43,633 nucleotides of DNA from JAVBLG01 sp031553655 (lineage in GTDB: Bacteria > Desulfobacterota > Desulfovibrionia > Desulfovibrionales > Desulfovibrionaceae). The notes under the pieces are model-generated. The model saw only the letters and a list, made by a program, of their open reading frames with translations. It was not told the DNA's origin and did no database searches. Within the stretch, counting starts at the first letter, position 1, and every line of letters begins with the position of its first letter. Of this stretch, positions 23,661-31,631 are shown piece by piece. The stretch is taken from positions 1-43,633 of the forward strand of contig JAVBLG010000033.1 in NCBI GenBank assembly GCA_031553655.1, given 5' to 3'. A program made the translations under genes and the position numbers.

Positions 23661-24406
23661 CTGCCCGGCTCAGCGGAATCATTAGGGGTAAAATGCTCGC
23701 TCCAATAAATAAGCCTCTGGCAATTAGGGCAGCTGGCAATATGCTGGCCGCGCTGTAATTCTATAAAGGCTTGCGGTGGAATGGAAATATGGCAGCCGGA
23801 ACAAATGCCTTCGCTCACGCTGACAATTACCGGATGATCCAGGCGATGCCTTATAAACTCATAACGCATGAACACCGGCTGCGGAACCCCGGCACTGGTG
23901 GTAACGCGCAGATGTTCCATTTCTTCCAGCTTGGCCCGGGCCTTGCCTAGGCGCTCGTCCAGGCCGGCCTGGCGGCTTTCCAGATCGGCTTTTATGACAT
24001 GCCACGAAGATTCAATTTCTTCCAGCGCCTTGCTTTGGGTCTGCATTTCTTCAAGCAAAGCCAATTTTTCTTCTTCCCTGGTGCGGTTGATCTTTTCCAT
24101 GGTGTCCATTTCGCGCATCATGGCGTGGTATTCCTTGGTGTTGCCAACCTGCATCAGCTTGCTTTTGCTTTTCTTTATGCGCATGGAATCGTCGTCGATA
24201 TCCATAGCCAGGCGCTTTTGCTGATCTTGTAAATGGGTGAGCTTATCCGCTATTTTTACGCGCTGTTCTTCAATATCGTTGAACTTGGCGGTCAAGGCCT
24301 CCACTTCCAACGGCGCGTTCTTGATCTCCATTCTTATGGAGTGCAAAACGTCATCCACTTTTTGCAAATCAACAAGTTGTTCAATTTGCTTGATATAATG
24401 ACTCAC
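23651..24406 (-). CDS. Coiled-coil protein with C4 zinc ribbon
   Basis: 251 residues from the GTG at 24406, chosen because AGGAGGAG lies 6 nt upstream; an ATG at 24445 lacks such a site. Residues 5-180 form a long helical coiled coil (EIKNAPLEVEALTAKFNDIE ... EKINRTREEEKLALLEEM). The C-terminus holds two Cys pairs (ICSGCHISIPPQ and ASCPNCQRLIYW) that would bind zinc. Family known as DUF164/zf-RING_7 nucleic-acid-binding proteins; the cellular role is not settled. It follows the Nif3-like gene, a pairing seen in many bacteria. Confidence 0.85.
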   Translation of the reverse strand: MSHYIKQIEQLVDLQKVDDVLHSIRMEIKNAPLEVEALTAKFNDIEEQRVKIADKLTHLQDQQKRLAMDIDDDSMRIKKSKSKLMQVGNTKEYHAMMREMDTMEKINRTREEEKLALLEEMQTQSKALEEIESSWHVIKADLESRQAGLDERLGKARAKLEEMEHLRVTTSAGVPQPVFMRYEFIRHRLDHPVIVSVSEGICSGCHISIPPQAFIELQRGQHIASCPNCQRLIYWSEHFTPNDSAEPGSRD

Positions 24407-24511
24407 AGAGATCTCCTCCTGCCTGTGGGCAAGTTTTTTAAACATTATCCGCGATCAAGGCCGGCGCACCCTATTTACGTACTAATAAAAGCACCCGATT
24501 GCTGAGGCGCG

Positions 24512-25291
24512 TCAGATCTGTACCAGAGATATTGGGCCGACCGATGGTATGAAGGTCACAATTATTTCCGGAGCCGCCTTTTGCAGCGCAAGGCTGAATC
24601 GGCGCATCATTTCTTCTTCCAGGCTGTGATGTCCCACGTCAAGAACGCAGAGCGGAGCTTCAAGGGCTGCATGATGCTTGATTTCGCCGGTTATAAAAAT
24701 GTCGGCCCCAAGATTCGCCGCCTCCGCCATAAGCGAAGAGCCGCTACCGGGGCACACGGCCACAGATCGGACCATGTCCGGTCTTGGCCCGCAGAGCGAA
24801 CCAGCGCTCAGGCCGCAAAGGCGCAGCACGTCTTTCACAAAATCATCAAGACGCGCCGCTTTCGGCAAACTACCGCAAACCCCAAACCCAAAAACGGAAG
24901 TTACGGACACCACCGGTTCGATGACCACCATATCTTCAAGTTTCAAATCCTCGGCCAGCCAGGCCACCGGACCTTCAGGATTGACATCAAGTGAGGTGTG
25001 TGCGGAATAAAGAGCCATATCGTTTTTAAAAAGCAGAGACAATACCCGGTGATAGGCATCTCTGGTTTTGGGCAGCCTGGGTTGCAGCAGCAGAGGGTGA
25101 TGACTCAAAATCATGTCGGCCCCGAGCTTCACAGCCTCCTCAACAGATTCCGGCACAGGGTCAAGGCATACTGCCAATCTTTTCACCGCATCTTTCGAAC
25201 CGGCCACCTGGAATCCTGAAGCATCCCAAGAGGACTGCATGGCAGGATCAGCAATTTTCTCTATTATTTCAATTAATTCCGCTTGCAGCAT
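24512..25291 (-). CDS. Nif3-like dinuclear metal protein (YqfO family)
   Basis: 259 residues. Metal-binding motifs are visible: LGADMILSHHPLLLQP near 60-75, ALYSAHTSLDVNPEG near 95-110, ADIFITGEIKHHAALEAP, and DVGHHSLEEEMMRRF near the end. Start at 25291 gives MLQAELIEIIEKIADPAMQS, as expected. Exact function is unknown in the family; GTP cyclohydrolase-like activity has been discussed. There is no Shine-Dalgarno site: the ATG lies about 10 nt after the T run of a strong terminator, which points to attenuation or leaderless-like translation. Confidence 0.88.
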   Translation of the reverse strand: MLQAELIEIIEKIADPAMQSSWDASGFQVAGSKDAVKRLAVCLDPVPESVEEAVKLGADMILSHHPLLLQPRLPKTRDAYHRVLSLLFKNDMALYSAHTSLDVNPEGPVAWLAEDLKLEDMVVIEPVVSVTSVFGFGVCGSLPKAARLDDFVKDVLRLCGLSAGSLCGPRPDMVRSVAVCPGSGSSLMAEAANLGADIFITGEIKHHAALEAPLCVLDVGHHSLEEEMMRRFSLALQKAAPEIIVTFIPSVGPISLVQI

Positions 25292-25300
25292 ATCAAATAT

Positions 25301-25339
25301 AAAAAAAGCGCCGTCCCGCCTTCCAAGCGGGACAACGCC
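25301..25339 (-). terminator. Strong terminator immediately before the Nif3-like gene
   Basis: Read leftward: GGCGTTGTCCCGC-TTGGAA-GGCGGGACGGCGC followed by seven T. The stem is 13 bp with one mismatch. It ends 10 nt before the nif3-like ATG. Confidence 0.75.
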
Positions 25340-25491
25340 TTTCCCTTTTATTTATACAACTTGAGTAGTTGCGTTTATAAATCAAATAAGTCTCACGCAT
25401 GGTGCAAAGTTCCACGCCGCGCACCAGAAAGGTTGCGCCGGCTGATAATACATGGTCTGTAACTATATTATCAAGGTCAAGATATTGTCAA
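25301..25491 (-). ncRNA. Candidate small RNA or attenuating leader
   Basis: A promoter reads leftward with TTGACA (complement of 25486-25491), an 18-nt spacer and TATAGT (complement of 25462-25467). The predicted start near 25455 and the terminator at 25301 define a transcript of about 155 nt. It includes a stem near its start (GCCGGCGCAACC / GGTGCGCGGCG). A 35-codon frame is present but has no ribosome binding site and overlaps the terminator, so an RNA role is more likely. No Rfam family is recognised. Confidence 0.4.
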
Positions 25492-25559
25492 TCCCGCTGT
25501 TACAAAGCATCCCGACTTTGAAATACATCATCACCAGAAGACATTTTTTGAACCGCAAG

Positions 25560-25731
25560 CTGATTGTCCTGCGCCGCCTTTAACCGGCGGCTCGGAATCG
25601 TATGCTATACGGTGGCTTCACCACCTACGTTACGGATGCTACGTGATGGGATGGCCCTATCCACGCACGGGCCGTCTGAAGGAGTTAGAGCATGTTACTC
25701 ACTGCGTTCGCAACATGCTCTAACTCCTTCA
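25560..25731 (-). repeat. Family 1 gene-end repeat, copy B (after YcaO-TPR)
   Basis: A perfect 20-bp hairpin (TGAAGGAGTTAGAGCATGTT at 25677-25696, complement at 25712-25731, 15-nt loop) contains the last 16 codons of the YcaO gene. It is followed leftward by the GACGGCCCGTGCGTGGATAG module, a GGTGGTGAAGCCACC stem and the GCCGCCGG/CCGGCGGC stem. Compared with copy A, the GGCGG stem changes to GGTGG with matching changes on the other side. Confidence 0.7.
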
Positions 25732-27436
25732 AATGCGCTTCGGCAAACTCCAACGAGGGGTCAATCTTCAGAGCTTCGGTCAAAAATTTGCGGGCTTCAG
25801 CGGCATTACCCATGAATTTATGGCACAGCCCCAGGTTGGCCAAATCCATGGCCGATCCTTTGTCGAGCTTGAGTGCTCGTTCAAAGTCCCTGGCGGCGGC
25901 TTCGTAATTTTTCACCTTGAAGTAGGACACGCCGCGCAAATTCCAGAATTCGCGCACCTGAGGGTTCAGCCCCACAGCTCTGGTAAGCGCCGGCAGAGCC
26001 TTGTTCCATTCCTGATTCAAGGTGTGCACATATCCAGAGTAAAAAACGGCCAGAGCTTCTGATTCGCTGTCCGGCTGCACCTTTTCCGCCTGGGCCAAAA
26101 AGTCCAGAGCGCGCGGCATGTCGCCTTCACGCATAGCTGTAAGACCCCGGAAAAACGGAATGAAGTGCCCGTTGGGATAAAATTTTTCCAACAGGTCCAG
26201 ACCGGCTCGGGCCTCTTCCAGAGGGACACGCTCGGCAAGCATGCGCCCCACAAAAAGGCCCAGGCTCTGGTTTTTGTCGCGCTCACGAAAGGCAAAGCCG
26301 GGCACAACCGCGTAATGAGCGGGAATGCGAACCTTGGGATGAGTGGTGGACACCGCGTAAACATTATAGCCCAGCCCTTTAAGGGCAGAGCAGAGTTCCC
26401 GCAGTTCTTGCAAAATATCCTGATGCGCGATGGCGGGCAAGCTGGACAGCCTAACCATCGAGCCGGACAGCAACCAGGATATATCTTCAGGCTTTTCGAT
26501 TTTGGGCAAGCCTGAAGCCTCGTAGCAGGCCTCGGTGCAAAAATCGCCGGCAAGCTGAGCCACTTCTGTTATAGCCCGCACCGCCGCCCCAAGGGGATTG
26601 GCCGCCGTGCCCGCGGTGAAAACAATTTCTGAGCCGCGCCCCAAAGTGGACGGATCAAAGGCCAGCGCGCCCACGGTGGGCACAGGCATGCCTTGAGAAA
26701 AATCCTTGAGCACAATGGTGATGTTTTCACGCCGGAAAGGTTCCAGCAGACGGTGCAGCACCGGGTCGTCAATCCCCGACGGATCTATCGTGGGCAACTC
26801 CGGGCGCTTCGCATCGATCAAGGCGCACACGTGTCGTTCCACCAGCTCGCACACGCCCTGCAACAGTGATTCGGCATCAGTATTCCCGGCAGAGGTTCCA
26901 TTGAATTCGCCAAGTTGCTTGAACCAATCCAGAGGCAGCCATTTTGTGCTGTTGTCGGCCGGGTTGGTCGTCTTAAAAAATTGCCAGGTAAGCAAATCCA
27001 GTATTTGCTCCGCAGCTTCCGGGGCCAATTTGTCGTTCACGGAAAAAAGTATTTCCTCAACAGAAAGCAAATCATCGCCAAAGCGGGCTTTTGCTTCCGA
27101 CCAGGTGCCGGAAAAAGCCCCCGGCAAATCCTCCCAGAAAGAAAAAAATGAAAAGCGCTCCACAAGTTCCATCAAGGCCGAAGCTTCGGCCTGTTCCGGA
27201 GAAGATCCCTTGCCCATCTGCTTGCGCGCGGGCATGATCTTACGCGCATCAGCGCCGCATATGCTCATGAACACGGGTATATCAAGACGCCCCACGTCAA
27301 TACGCCTGGTTTCGGCCAGAATATCCAGATCAATATTTTTCAGTCGGTTGCGCACGTTTATCACGGTCTGGGCCGGTTCTATGGCTTTGTCCAGCCCGCA
27401 GGCGTGCCCTTTGACGCAAGGTTTAAGCTCAATCAT
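25685..27436 (-). CDS. YcaO-domain protein with C-terminal TPR repeats
   Basis: 583 residues. The YcaO ATP-binding domain (about 1-400) shows KGSSPEQAEASALMELVERF with its Mg/ATP Glu residues, CELVERHVCALIDAKR, and FTAGTAANPLGAAVRAITEV. About 430-570 hold at least three TPR units (ALTRAVGLNPQVREFWNLRG, AARDFERALKLDKGSAMDLA, ARKFLTEALKIDPSLEFAEA). YcaO enzymes activate amide backbones with ATP for azoline or thioamide formation, or act in RimO-linked modification. No precursor peptide or partner dehydrogenase is nearby, so the target is unknown. Coupled to lepA by ATGA. The C-terminal 14 or so codons form part of repeat B. Confidence 0.87.
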   Translation of the reverse strand: MIELKPCVKGHACGLDKAIEPAQTVINVRNRLKNIDLDILAETRRIDVGRLDIPVFMSICGADARKIMPARKQMGKGSSPEQAEASALMELVERFSFFSFWEDLPGAFSGTWSEAKARFGDDLLSVEEILFSVNDKLAPEAAEQILDLLTWQFFKTTNPADNSTKWLPLDWFKQLGEFNGTSAGNTDAESLLQGVCELVERHVCALIDAKRPELPTIDPSGIDDPVLHRLLEPFRRENITIVLKDFSQGMPVPTVGALAFDPSTLGRGSEIVFTAGTAANPLGAAVRAITEVAQLAGDFCTEACYEASGLPKIEKPEDISWLLSGSMVRLSSLPAIAHQDILQELRELCSALKGLGYNVYAVSTTHPKVRIPAHYAVVPGFAFRERDKNQSLGLFVGRMLAERVPLEEARAGLDLLEKFYPNGHFIPFFRGLTAMREGDMPRALDFLAQAEKVQPDSESEALAVFYSGYVHTLNQEWNKALPALTRAVGLNPQVREFWNLRGVSYFKVKNYEAAARDFERALKLDKGSAMDLANLGLCHKFMGNAAEARKFLTEALKIDPSLEFAEAHLKELEHVANAVSNML

Positions 27437-29238
27437 TCGTCACCTACCTGCAGAGCGGCCATAAAAGCTTCTTGAGGCAATTCCACATTGCCCATGCGCT
27501 TCATGCGTTTTTTACCTTCTTTCTGCTTTTCCAAGAGCTTGCGCTTACGAGTTATATCGCCGCCATAACATTTGGCCGTTACGTTCTTGCGGAAGGCCGA
27601 AACAGTTTCCCTGGCGATGATTTTGTTGCCTATGGCAGCCTGTATGGCCACTTCGAAAAGCTGGCGGGGAATGGTTCTCTTGAGTTTCAGAGCCAGAGCG
27701 CGGCCGTAATGATAGGCCTTGTCCTTATGCACGATCACGGCCAGAGCATCCACGGGGTCGCCGTTGAGCATGATGTCCAGGCGCACCAACTGCGAAGTCC
27801 GGTAATCAATGAATTCATAATCCATGGAAGCATAACCGCGAGTGCCCGACTTCAAGCGGTCGAAAAAATCGAAAACTATTTCGGCAAAAGGCAGTTCATA
27901 GGTAATAACCACACGATTGGAGGTTATATAGCTGATGTTCTTTTGAATGCCGCGCTTGTCCTCGCAAAGTTTGAACACATTGCCCACATACTCATTGGGC
28001 ACATGGATGTCCATCTTAACGAACGGCTCATAAAGATTGGCTATTTTTACCTGATCAGGCAATTTGGAAGGATTGTCCACATCCGCGCTCTTGCCGTCGG
28101 TGGTCTCCACCTTGTAAATCACCGAGGGCGCGGTAGCGATGAGGTTAACCTCAAATTCGCGTTCCAGCCGCTCCTGAATGATTTCCATGTGCAAAAGCCC
28201 CAGAAAACCGCAACGAAAGCCGAAGCCGAGGGCCTGCGAGGTTTCCGGTTCATAAGAAAAAGCGGCGTCATTGAGTTGAAGCTTTTCCAGAGCGGTCTTC
28301 AGCGCCTCGTAATCATCCGATTCCGAAGGATACAGCCCGCAGAAAACCATGGGTTGAACTTCCTTGAAGCCGGGCACGGCGTCTTCGGCCGGGCGATCGG
28401 CATGGGTGATAGTGTCGCCCACCTTGGCGTCACCCAGCTCCTTTATACCCGCGCACATAAAGCCCACTTCCCCGGCCCGCAACTCATCCATATCGCGCGA
28501 TTCGGGCGAGAACACCCCCAGGCGCAGCACTTCATAATCGCAGCCGGTTGCCATAAGCCTTATGTTGTCATTCTTGCGGATCGTGCCGTCCACAATGCGG
28601 AAAAGAATAACCACCCCCTGATAGGAATCATACCAGGAGTCGAAAATAAGCGCTTTCAACGGGGCATTGACATTGCCTTCGGGCGCGGGCAGCCTTTTCA
28701 CTATTGCCTCAAGTACCGCATCCACTCCCAGCCCGCTTTTGGCCGAAACCGCCAACGAGTCCGAGCAGTCCAGCCCTATGGCCTCTTCTATCTCGGTGCG
28801 CACCCGATCAACATCGGCGCTGGCAAGGTCAATCTTGTTCAGCACCGGAATAATTTCGTGATTATGATCAATGGCCAGATAGACATTGGCCAGGGTTTGC
28901 GCTTCCACGCCCTGCGTTGCGTCAACCACCAGCAGCGCGCCCTCGCAGGCCGCCAGTGAACGCGAAACTTCGTAGTTGAAGTCCACATGGCCGGGCGTGT
29001 CGATGAGGTTCAGCAAGTACTGCTTGCCGTCGGCGGCCTTGTACGGAATGCGCACCGTCTGGGCCTTGATGGTGATGCCCCGCTCGCGCTCAATGTCCAT
29101 GCGATCAAGATATTGGTTGCGCTTCTCTCGCTCCGAAACCAGACCGGTGATTTCCAATATGCGGTCGGCCAGAGTGGACTTGCCGTGGTCAATGTGCGCA
29201 ATGATGCTGAAATTACGTATATGTTCCTGCTTTGCCAT
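27433..29238 (-). CDS. lepA: Elongation factor 4 (LepA)
   Basis: 601 residues, the family length. G-domain motifs: IAHIDHGKSTLADRILE (P-loop), RGITIKAQT, DTPGHVDFNYEVSRSLAA and NKIDLASADVDRV. The LepA-specific C-terminus is present (AIGNKIIARETVSAFRKNVTAKCYGGDITRKRKLLEKQKEGKKRMK). It is a ribosome-associated GTPase that acts on stalled or mis-translocated ribosomes. AAGGATACCC precedes the ATG. Transcribed with the YcaO gene. Confidence 0.98.
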   Translation of the reverse strand: MAKQEHIRNFSIIAHIDHGKSTLADRILEITGLVSEREKRNQYLDRMDIERERGITIKAQTVRIPYKAADGKQYLLNLIDTPGHVDFNYEVSRSLAACEGALLVVDATQGVEAQTLANVYLAIDHNHEIIPVLNKIDLASADVDRVRTEIEEAIGLDCSDSLAVSAKSGLGVDAVLEAIVKRLPAPEGNVNAPLKALIFDSWYDSYQGVVILFRIVDGTIRKNDNIRLMATGCDYEVLRLGVFSPESRDMDELRAGEVGFMCAGIKELGDAKVGDTITHADRPAEDAVPGFKEVQPMVFCGLYPSESDDYEALKTALEKLQLNDAAFSYEPETSQALGFGFRCGFLGLLHMEIIQERLEREFEVNLIATAPSVIYKVETTDGKSADVDNPSKLPDQVKIANLYEPFVKMDIHVPNEYVGNVFKLCEDKRGIQKNISYITSNRVVITYELPFAEIVFDFFDRLKSGTRGYASMDYEFIDYRTSQLVRLDIMLNGDPVDALAVIVHKDKAYHYGRALALKLKRTIPRQLFEVAIQAAIGNKIIARETVSAFRKNVTAKCYGGDITRKRKLLEKQKEGKKRMKRMGNVELPQEAFMAALQVGDE

Positions 29239-29267
29239 GGGTATCCTTGGCGGAGAGGGGATTGACC

Positions 29268-29317
29268 GGGGGAAGGGGGAAACCCCTTTTTAAAAAAAGG
29301 GGTTTCCCCCTTCCCCC
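29268..29317. repeat. Perfect 24-bp inverted repeat upstream of lepA
   Basis: Two perfectly complementary 24-nt arms separated by two bases: GGGGGAAGGGGGAAACCCCT plus TTTT on the left, the reverse complement on the right. It lies between the PP-loop gene and lepA. No T run follows on either strand, so it is not a classical terminator, although T and A runs lie at the stem tip. Confidence 0.6.
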
Positions 29318-29358
29318 ATACCCCCATCCCTCTTTACCAAAAACTTTTACTTTGAAAT

Positions 29359-29458
29359 TAAACAGTACCGCCATGAGATGATTTTTTGTTCTTCAGCAAG
29401 AAAAAAACTTTTTGACGTAGCTGGGGGGGCAAAAAAGCACTCATGCCGACACTGTTTA
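29359..29458. repeat. Family 2 MITE-like repeat, copy 2 (short form)
   Basis: 100 bp with imperfect 19-bp ends (TAAACAGTACCGCCATGAG / complement with three mismatches). It holds the shared GATGATTTTT...CAGCAAGAAAAAAACTTTTT and GACGTAGC...GCAAAAAAGC parts but lacks the central GTGTACTC core. It lies between the PP-loop gene end and the lepA upstream hairpin. Confidence 0.6.
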
Positions 29459-29473
29459 TAGACAAAAGTTTAT

Positions 29474-30181
29474 TCAAAAGTACCCCAAAGCCCGCAGGCT
29501 GTCCATATTCTCTTCTTTGGACGCGACACGTCCACTGCGCTCCGCGCCCCCGGCCTCAGGTAAATTGGTGCAGGGCATACAACCGAGAGAACGATATCCC
29601 TTTTCGTACAAATCGCAATATGGCAATTCTCGGGTCTGCACGTAGGCCCAGATATCCATTTCCGTAAAATTGAGTATGGGGTGCAGGCGCATATGATCGC
29701 CATGATTTTCCAATGGCGACAGGTCGGCCCGATGCGGATTTTCGTCAGCGCGCAGCCCGGTAAGCAGGATTTTTATGTCCATTTCGCGAATGGCGGCAAG
29801 CAACGGCTCCACCTTCAAGGCGCGGCAGCAGGCTATCACATCCTTGCCGAATTCCAGCCCGGCGGGCCTTTCCGACTTTATAACGCGCAAATCAAAACGC
29901 CACAATCCGGCCAGGGCATCACGAAAGGCCATGACTTCCGGAAACTTGCACCCGGTGTCAAGGTTTATGACCAATGGACGGCGGGGCTTGTCCAGCCCGG
30001 CCAAAGCCAGACGCCAAAGATGCAGGGCCACAGTGGAATCCTTGCCGCCGGTAAAAGCCAGGGCAATTCCGTCAGGAGCATGGCTGGCCGCCGTATCACG
30101 CAAGAAGGCCAACGCCGCATCAACTTTGGCTTCCAGGGAAGCCGGGGGAAAGGCAATTTTATTTTTTAAATTATTCATCAC
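29474..30181 (-). CDS. PAPS reductase-like PP-loop protein
   Basis: 235 residues. The PP-loop ALAFTGGKDSTVALHL lies near 41-56, followed by NLDTGCKFPEVMAFRDAL, DVIACCRALKVEPL and the end GYRSLGCMPCTNLPEAGGAE with ERSGR. The family includes CysH (APS/PAPS reductases) and CysD (ATP sulfurylase). The late CxxC and ERxGR arrangement is like both groups, so the substrate cannot be told by eye. Dissimilatory sulfate reducers use Sat/AprAB for respiration, so this would serve assimilation or another adenylate-transfer reaction. Single gene, no cys neighbours. Confidence 0.75.
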   Translation of the reverse strand: MMNNLKNKIAFPPASLEAKVDAALAFLRDTAASHAPDGIALAFTGGKDSTVALHLWRLALAGLDKPRRPLVINLDTGCKFPEVMAFRDALAGLWRFDLRVIKSERPAGLEFGKDVIACCRALKVEPLLAAIREMDIKILLTGLRADENPHRADLSPLENHGDHMRLHPILNFTEMDIWAYVQTRELPYCDLYEKGYRSLGCMPCTNLPEAGGAERSGRVASKEENMDSLRALGYF

Positions 30182-30272
30182 ATAAAACTATTTTTATAAC
30201 TGCTCACGGATAAAACACATTGGAAATAAATTCACCAAGTTTACCTCGTGAGAGTTTACATCCAATCAGTTA

Positions 30273-31400
30273 CTATTTCTCTAAACCAGCAGCTGTGGAC
30301 ACGCATGTATTTATTTTACTGTAGCCATTTTGATTAGGGTGTGAGTCTGTGGTATAGAAATCTTCTTTTTCTAATATACATGTGTGAAAATTTAGGTTGT
30401 TTTCCTTTGCCAATTGTATAATATCTCGACTAGAGGTGTCCCACTTGGGGGGAGTTCCTACCTCGTGCTTCATTGTTACTAGCAGTAAAAAACCTGGATT
30501 TTCCCCAGAAAAAACCAATTTTTTTACCGTATTTAAGTTGGCATTGTATGTGTTATTTATCAACGAGGCATCATCGTAGTCTTGATGTGGTGGCTCAGAG
30601 AATTTGTCTTTAAAGTATCTGTATGCTATAAACACAACCGCAGAACGCTTCACAATAGCCTTCAAGTTGTATTTTATACCTAAAGCACTTTTGATGTCTA
30701 AAGTACTTCTAATGTCTGTGCTATAATTTTTGGTATCGTTAAAATTTCTTGTGCTCTTCTTGATCGTATCTTCATCATTATTCGCAAAATCATATCCGTA
30801 ATAATCTCCGTTTGACTTGTCGCACTTCGCGTAATGTAAGCATTGCAAAGTGTCGTCGTCAAAATTCCAGATATTTCTGTATAGATCTGCTCCAATAATT
30901 ATAACGTTAGTGCTAGAAAATTTCATTCCTGTTAGTTCTAAATGCTCTTTTAACTTGTTCCATTGCATTGGTCCTGTGCCCAATATTCCTCCATTTATAA
31001 AATTTCGACCACGCTGATATGCTGTATTGTCGAAATCATAAAACCATGCACTAGCTCCTTGTCCTTCTGTAAAAGAGTCCCCTAGAATAATTTCGGCCTG
31101 TTGAAAAGTATGTACATCTCGCTTCTGTACAAGCCCTAAGTTGTTTGTATGAATTGTGTAGGCATATTCGAGCTGTGGTTCTTCTTTTATGTAGTATGTT
31201 TTTGATATAATCTCCCTATTCGGAAAATATTTAAAAATTTGACCTATGTTCTGGAAGTTTTCTCCTTTTTCAAAAAACATGAATCTGTAGGCCGCATTGG
31301 TCCTATAAAGTGGATGTCCAATTGTTATTCTGGTGATAATTTCTATAATGATGAACGATATAATAATAGACACAAATAAAGTGAAAAGGTTCTTGAGCAT
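30273..31400 (-). CDS. Membrane-anchored SGNH-hydrolase-like protein (AT-rich)
   Basis: 375 residues. A single N-terminal membrane segment (LFTLFVSIIISFIIIEIITR, 5-24) precedes an extracytoplasmic domain. Block I of the SGNH/GDSL fold is EIILGDSFTEGQGAS with the nucleophile Ser. The end carries the Asp-His pair in YTTDSHPNQNGYSKI. Such proteins are often O-acetyl transferases/esterases acting on surface polysaccharides. The gene is far more AT-rich than its neighbours and stands alone between the PP-loop gene and repeat copy C, suggesting transfer. Weak ribosome binding site. Confidence 0.7.
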   Translation of the reverse strand: MLKNLFTLFVSIIISFIIIEIITRITIGHPLYRTNAAYRFMFFEKGENFQNIGQIFKYFPNREIISKTYYIKEEPQLEYAYTIHTNNLGLVQKRDVHTFQQAEIILGDSFTEGQGASAWFYDFDNTAYQRGRNFINGGILGTGPMQWNKLKEHLELTGMKFSSTNVIIIGADLYRNIWNFDDDTLQCLHYAKCDKSNGDYYGYDFANNDEDTIKKSTRNFNDTKNYSTDIRSTLDIKSALGIKYNLKAIVKRSAVVFIAYRYFKDKFSEPPHQDYDDASLINNTYNANLNTVKKLVFSGENPGFLLLVTMKHEVGTPPKWDTSSRDIIQLAKENNLNFHTCILEKEDFYTTDSHPNQNGYSKINTCVSTAAGLEK

Positions 31401-31461
31401 AACTTTACGTGCTTATATTGTTATTAAATTTGGTGTATATCTATATTTAGTATGTGCTCAT

Positions 31462-31631
31462 GGTAACCGCCGTCTTTCAACGGTGGCTCGGGATCGGATT
31501 GCGCACGGCGGTCGCCTAAGTTACGCGCATTGCGGGTTCGGGCTGTCCGGACAATATCCGGGCAGCCCTTTGGAAATGTTGTTCGAAATATGGCAGACTT
31601 CGTTATCTCATATTTCGAACAACATTTCCAA
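31462..31631 (-). repeat. Family 1 gene-end repeat, copy C (after SNF2 helicase)
   Basis: A perfect 22-bp hairpin (31570-31591 with 31610-31631, 18-nt loop). The right arm is the coding sequence of the last helicase residues (DLEMLFEI). Leftward follow GGGCTG...CAGCCC, a short TAACTTAGGCGACCGCCG stem and ACGGTGG/CCGCCGT-type stem, in the order of copies A and B but with diverged sequence. Confidence 0.65.

Noticed and set aside
23231..23758. 175-codon frame and others over 23.2-23.7 kb
   Set aside because: They overlie RNase P RNA, whose conserved sequence and P1 pairing are clear.
27472..28959. 495-codon plus-strand frame across lepA
   Set aside because: Shadow frame of a highly conserved gene on the other strand; no recognisable product.
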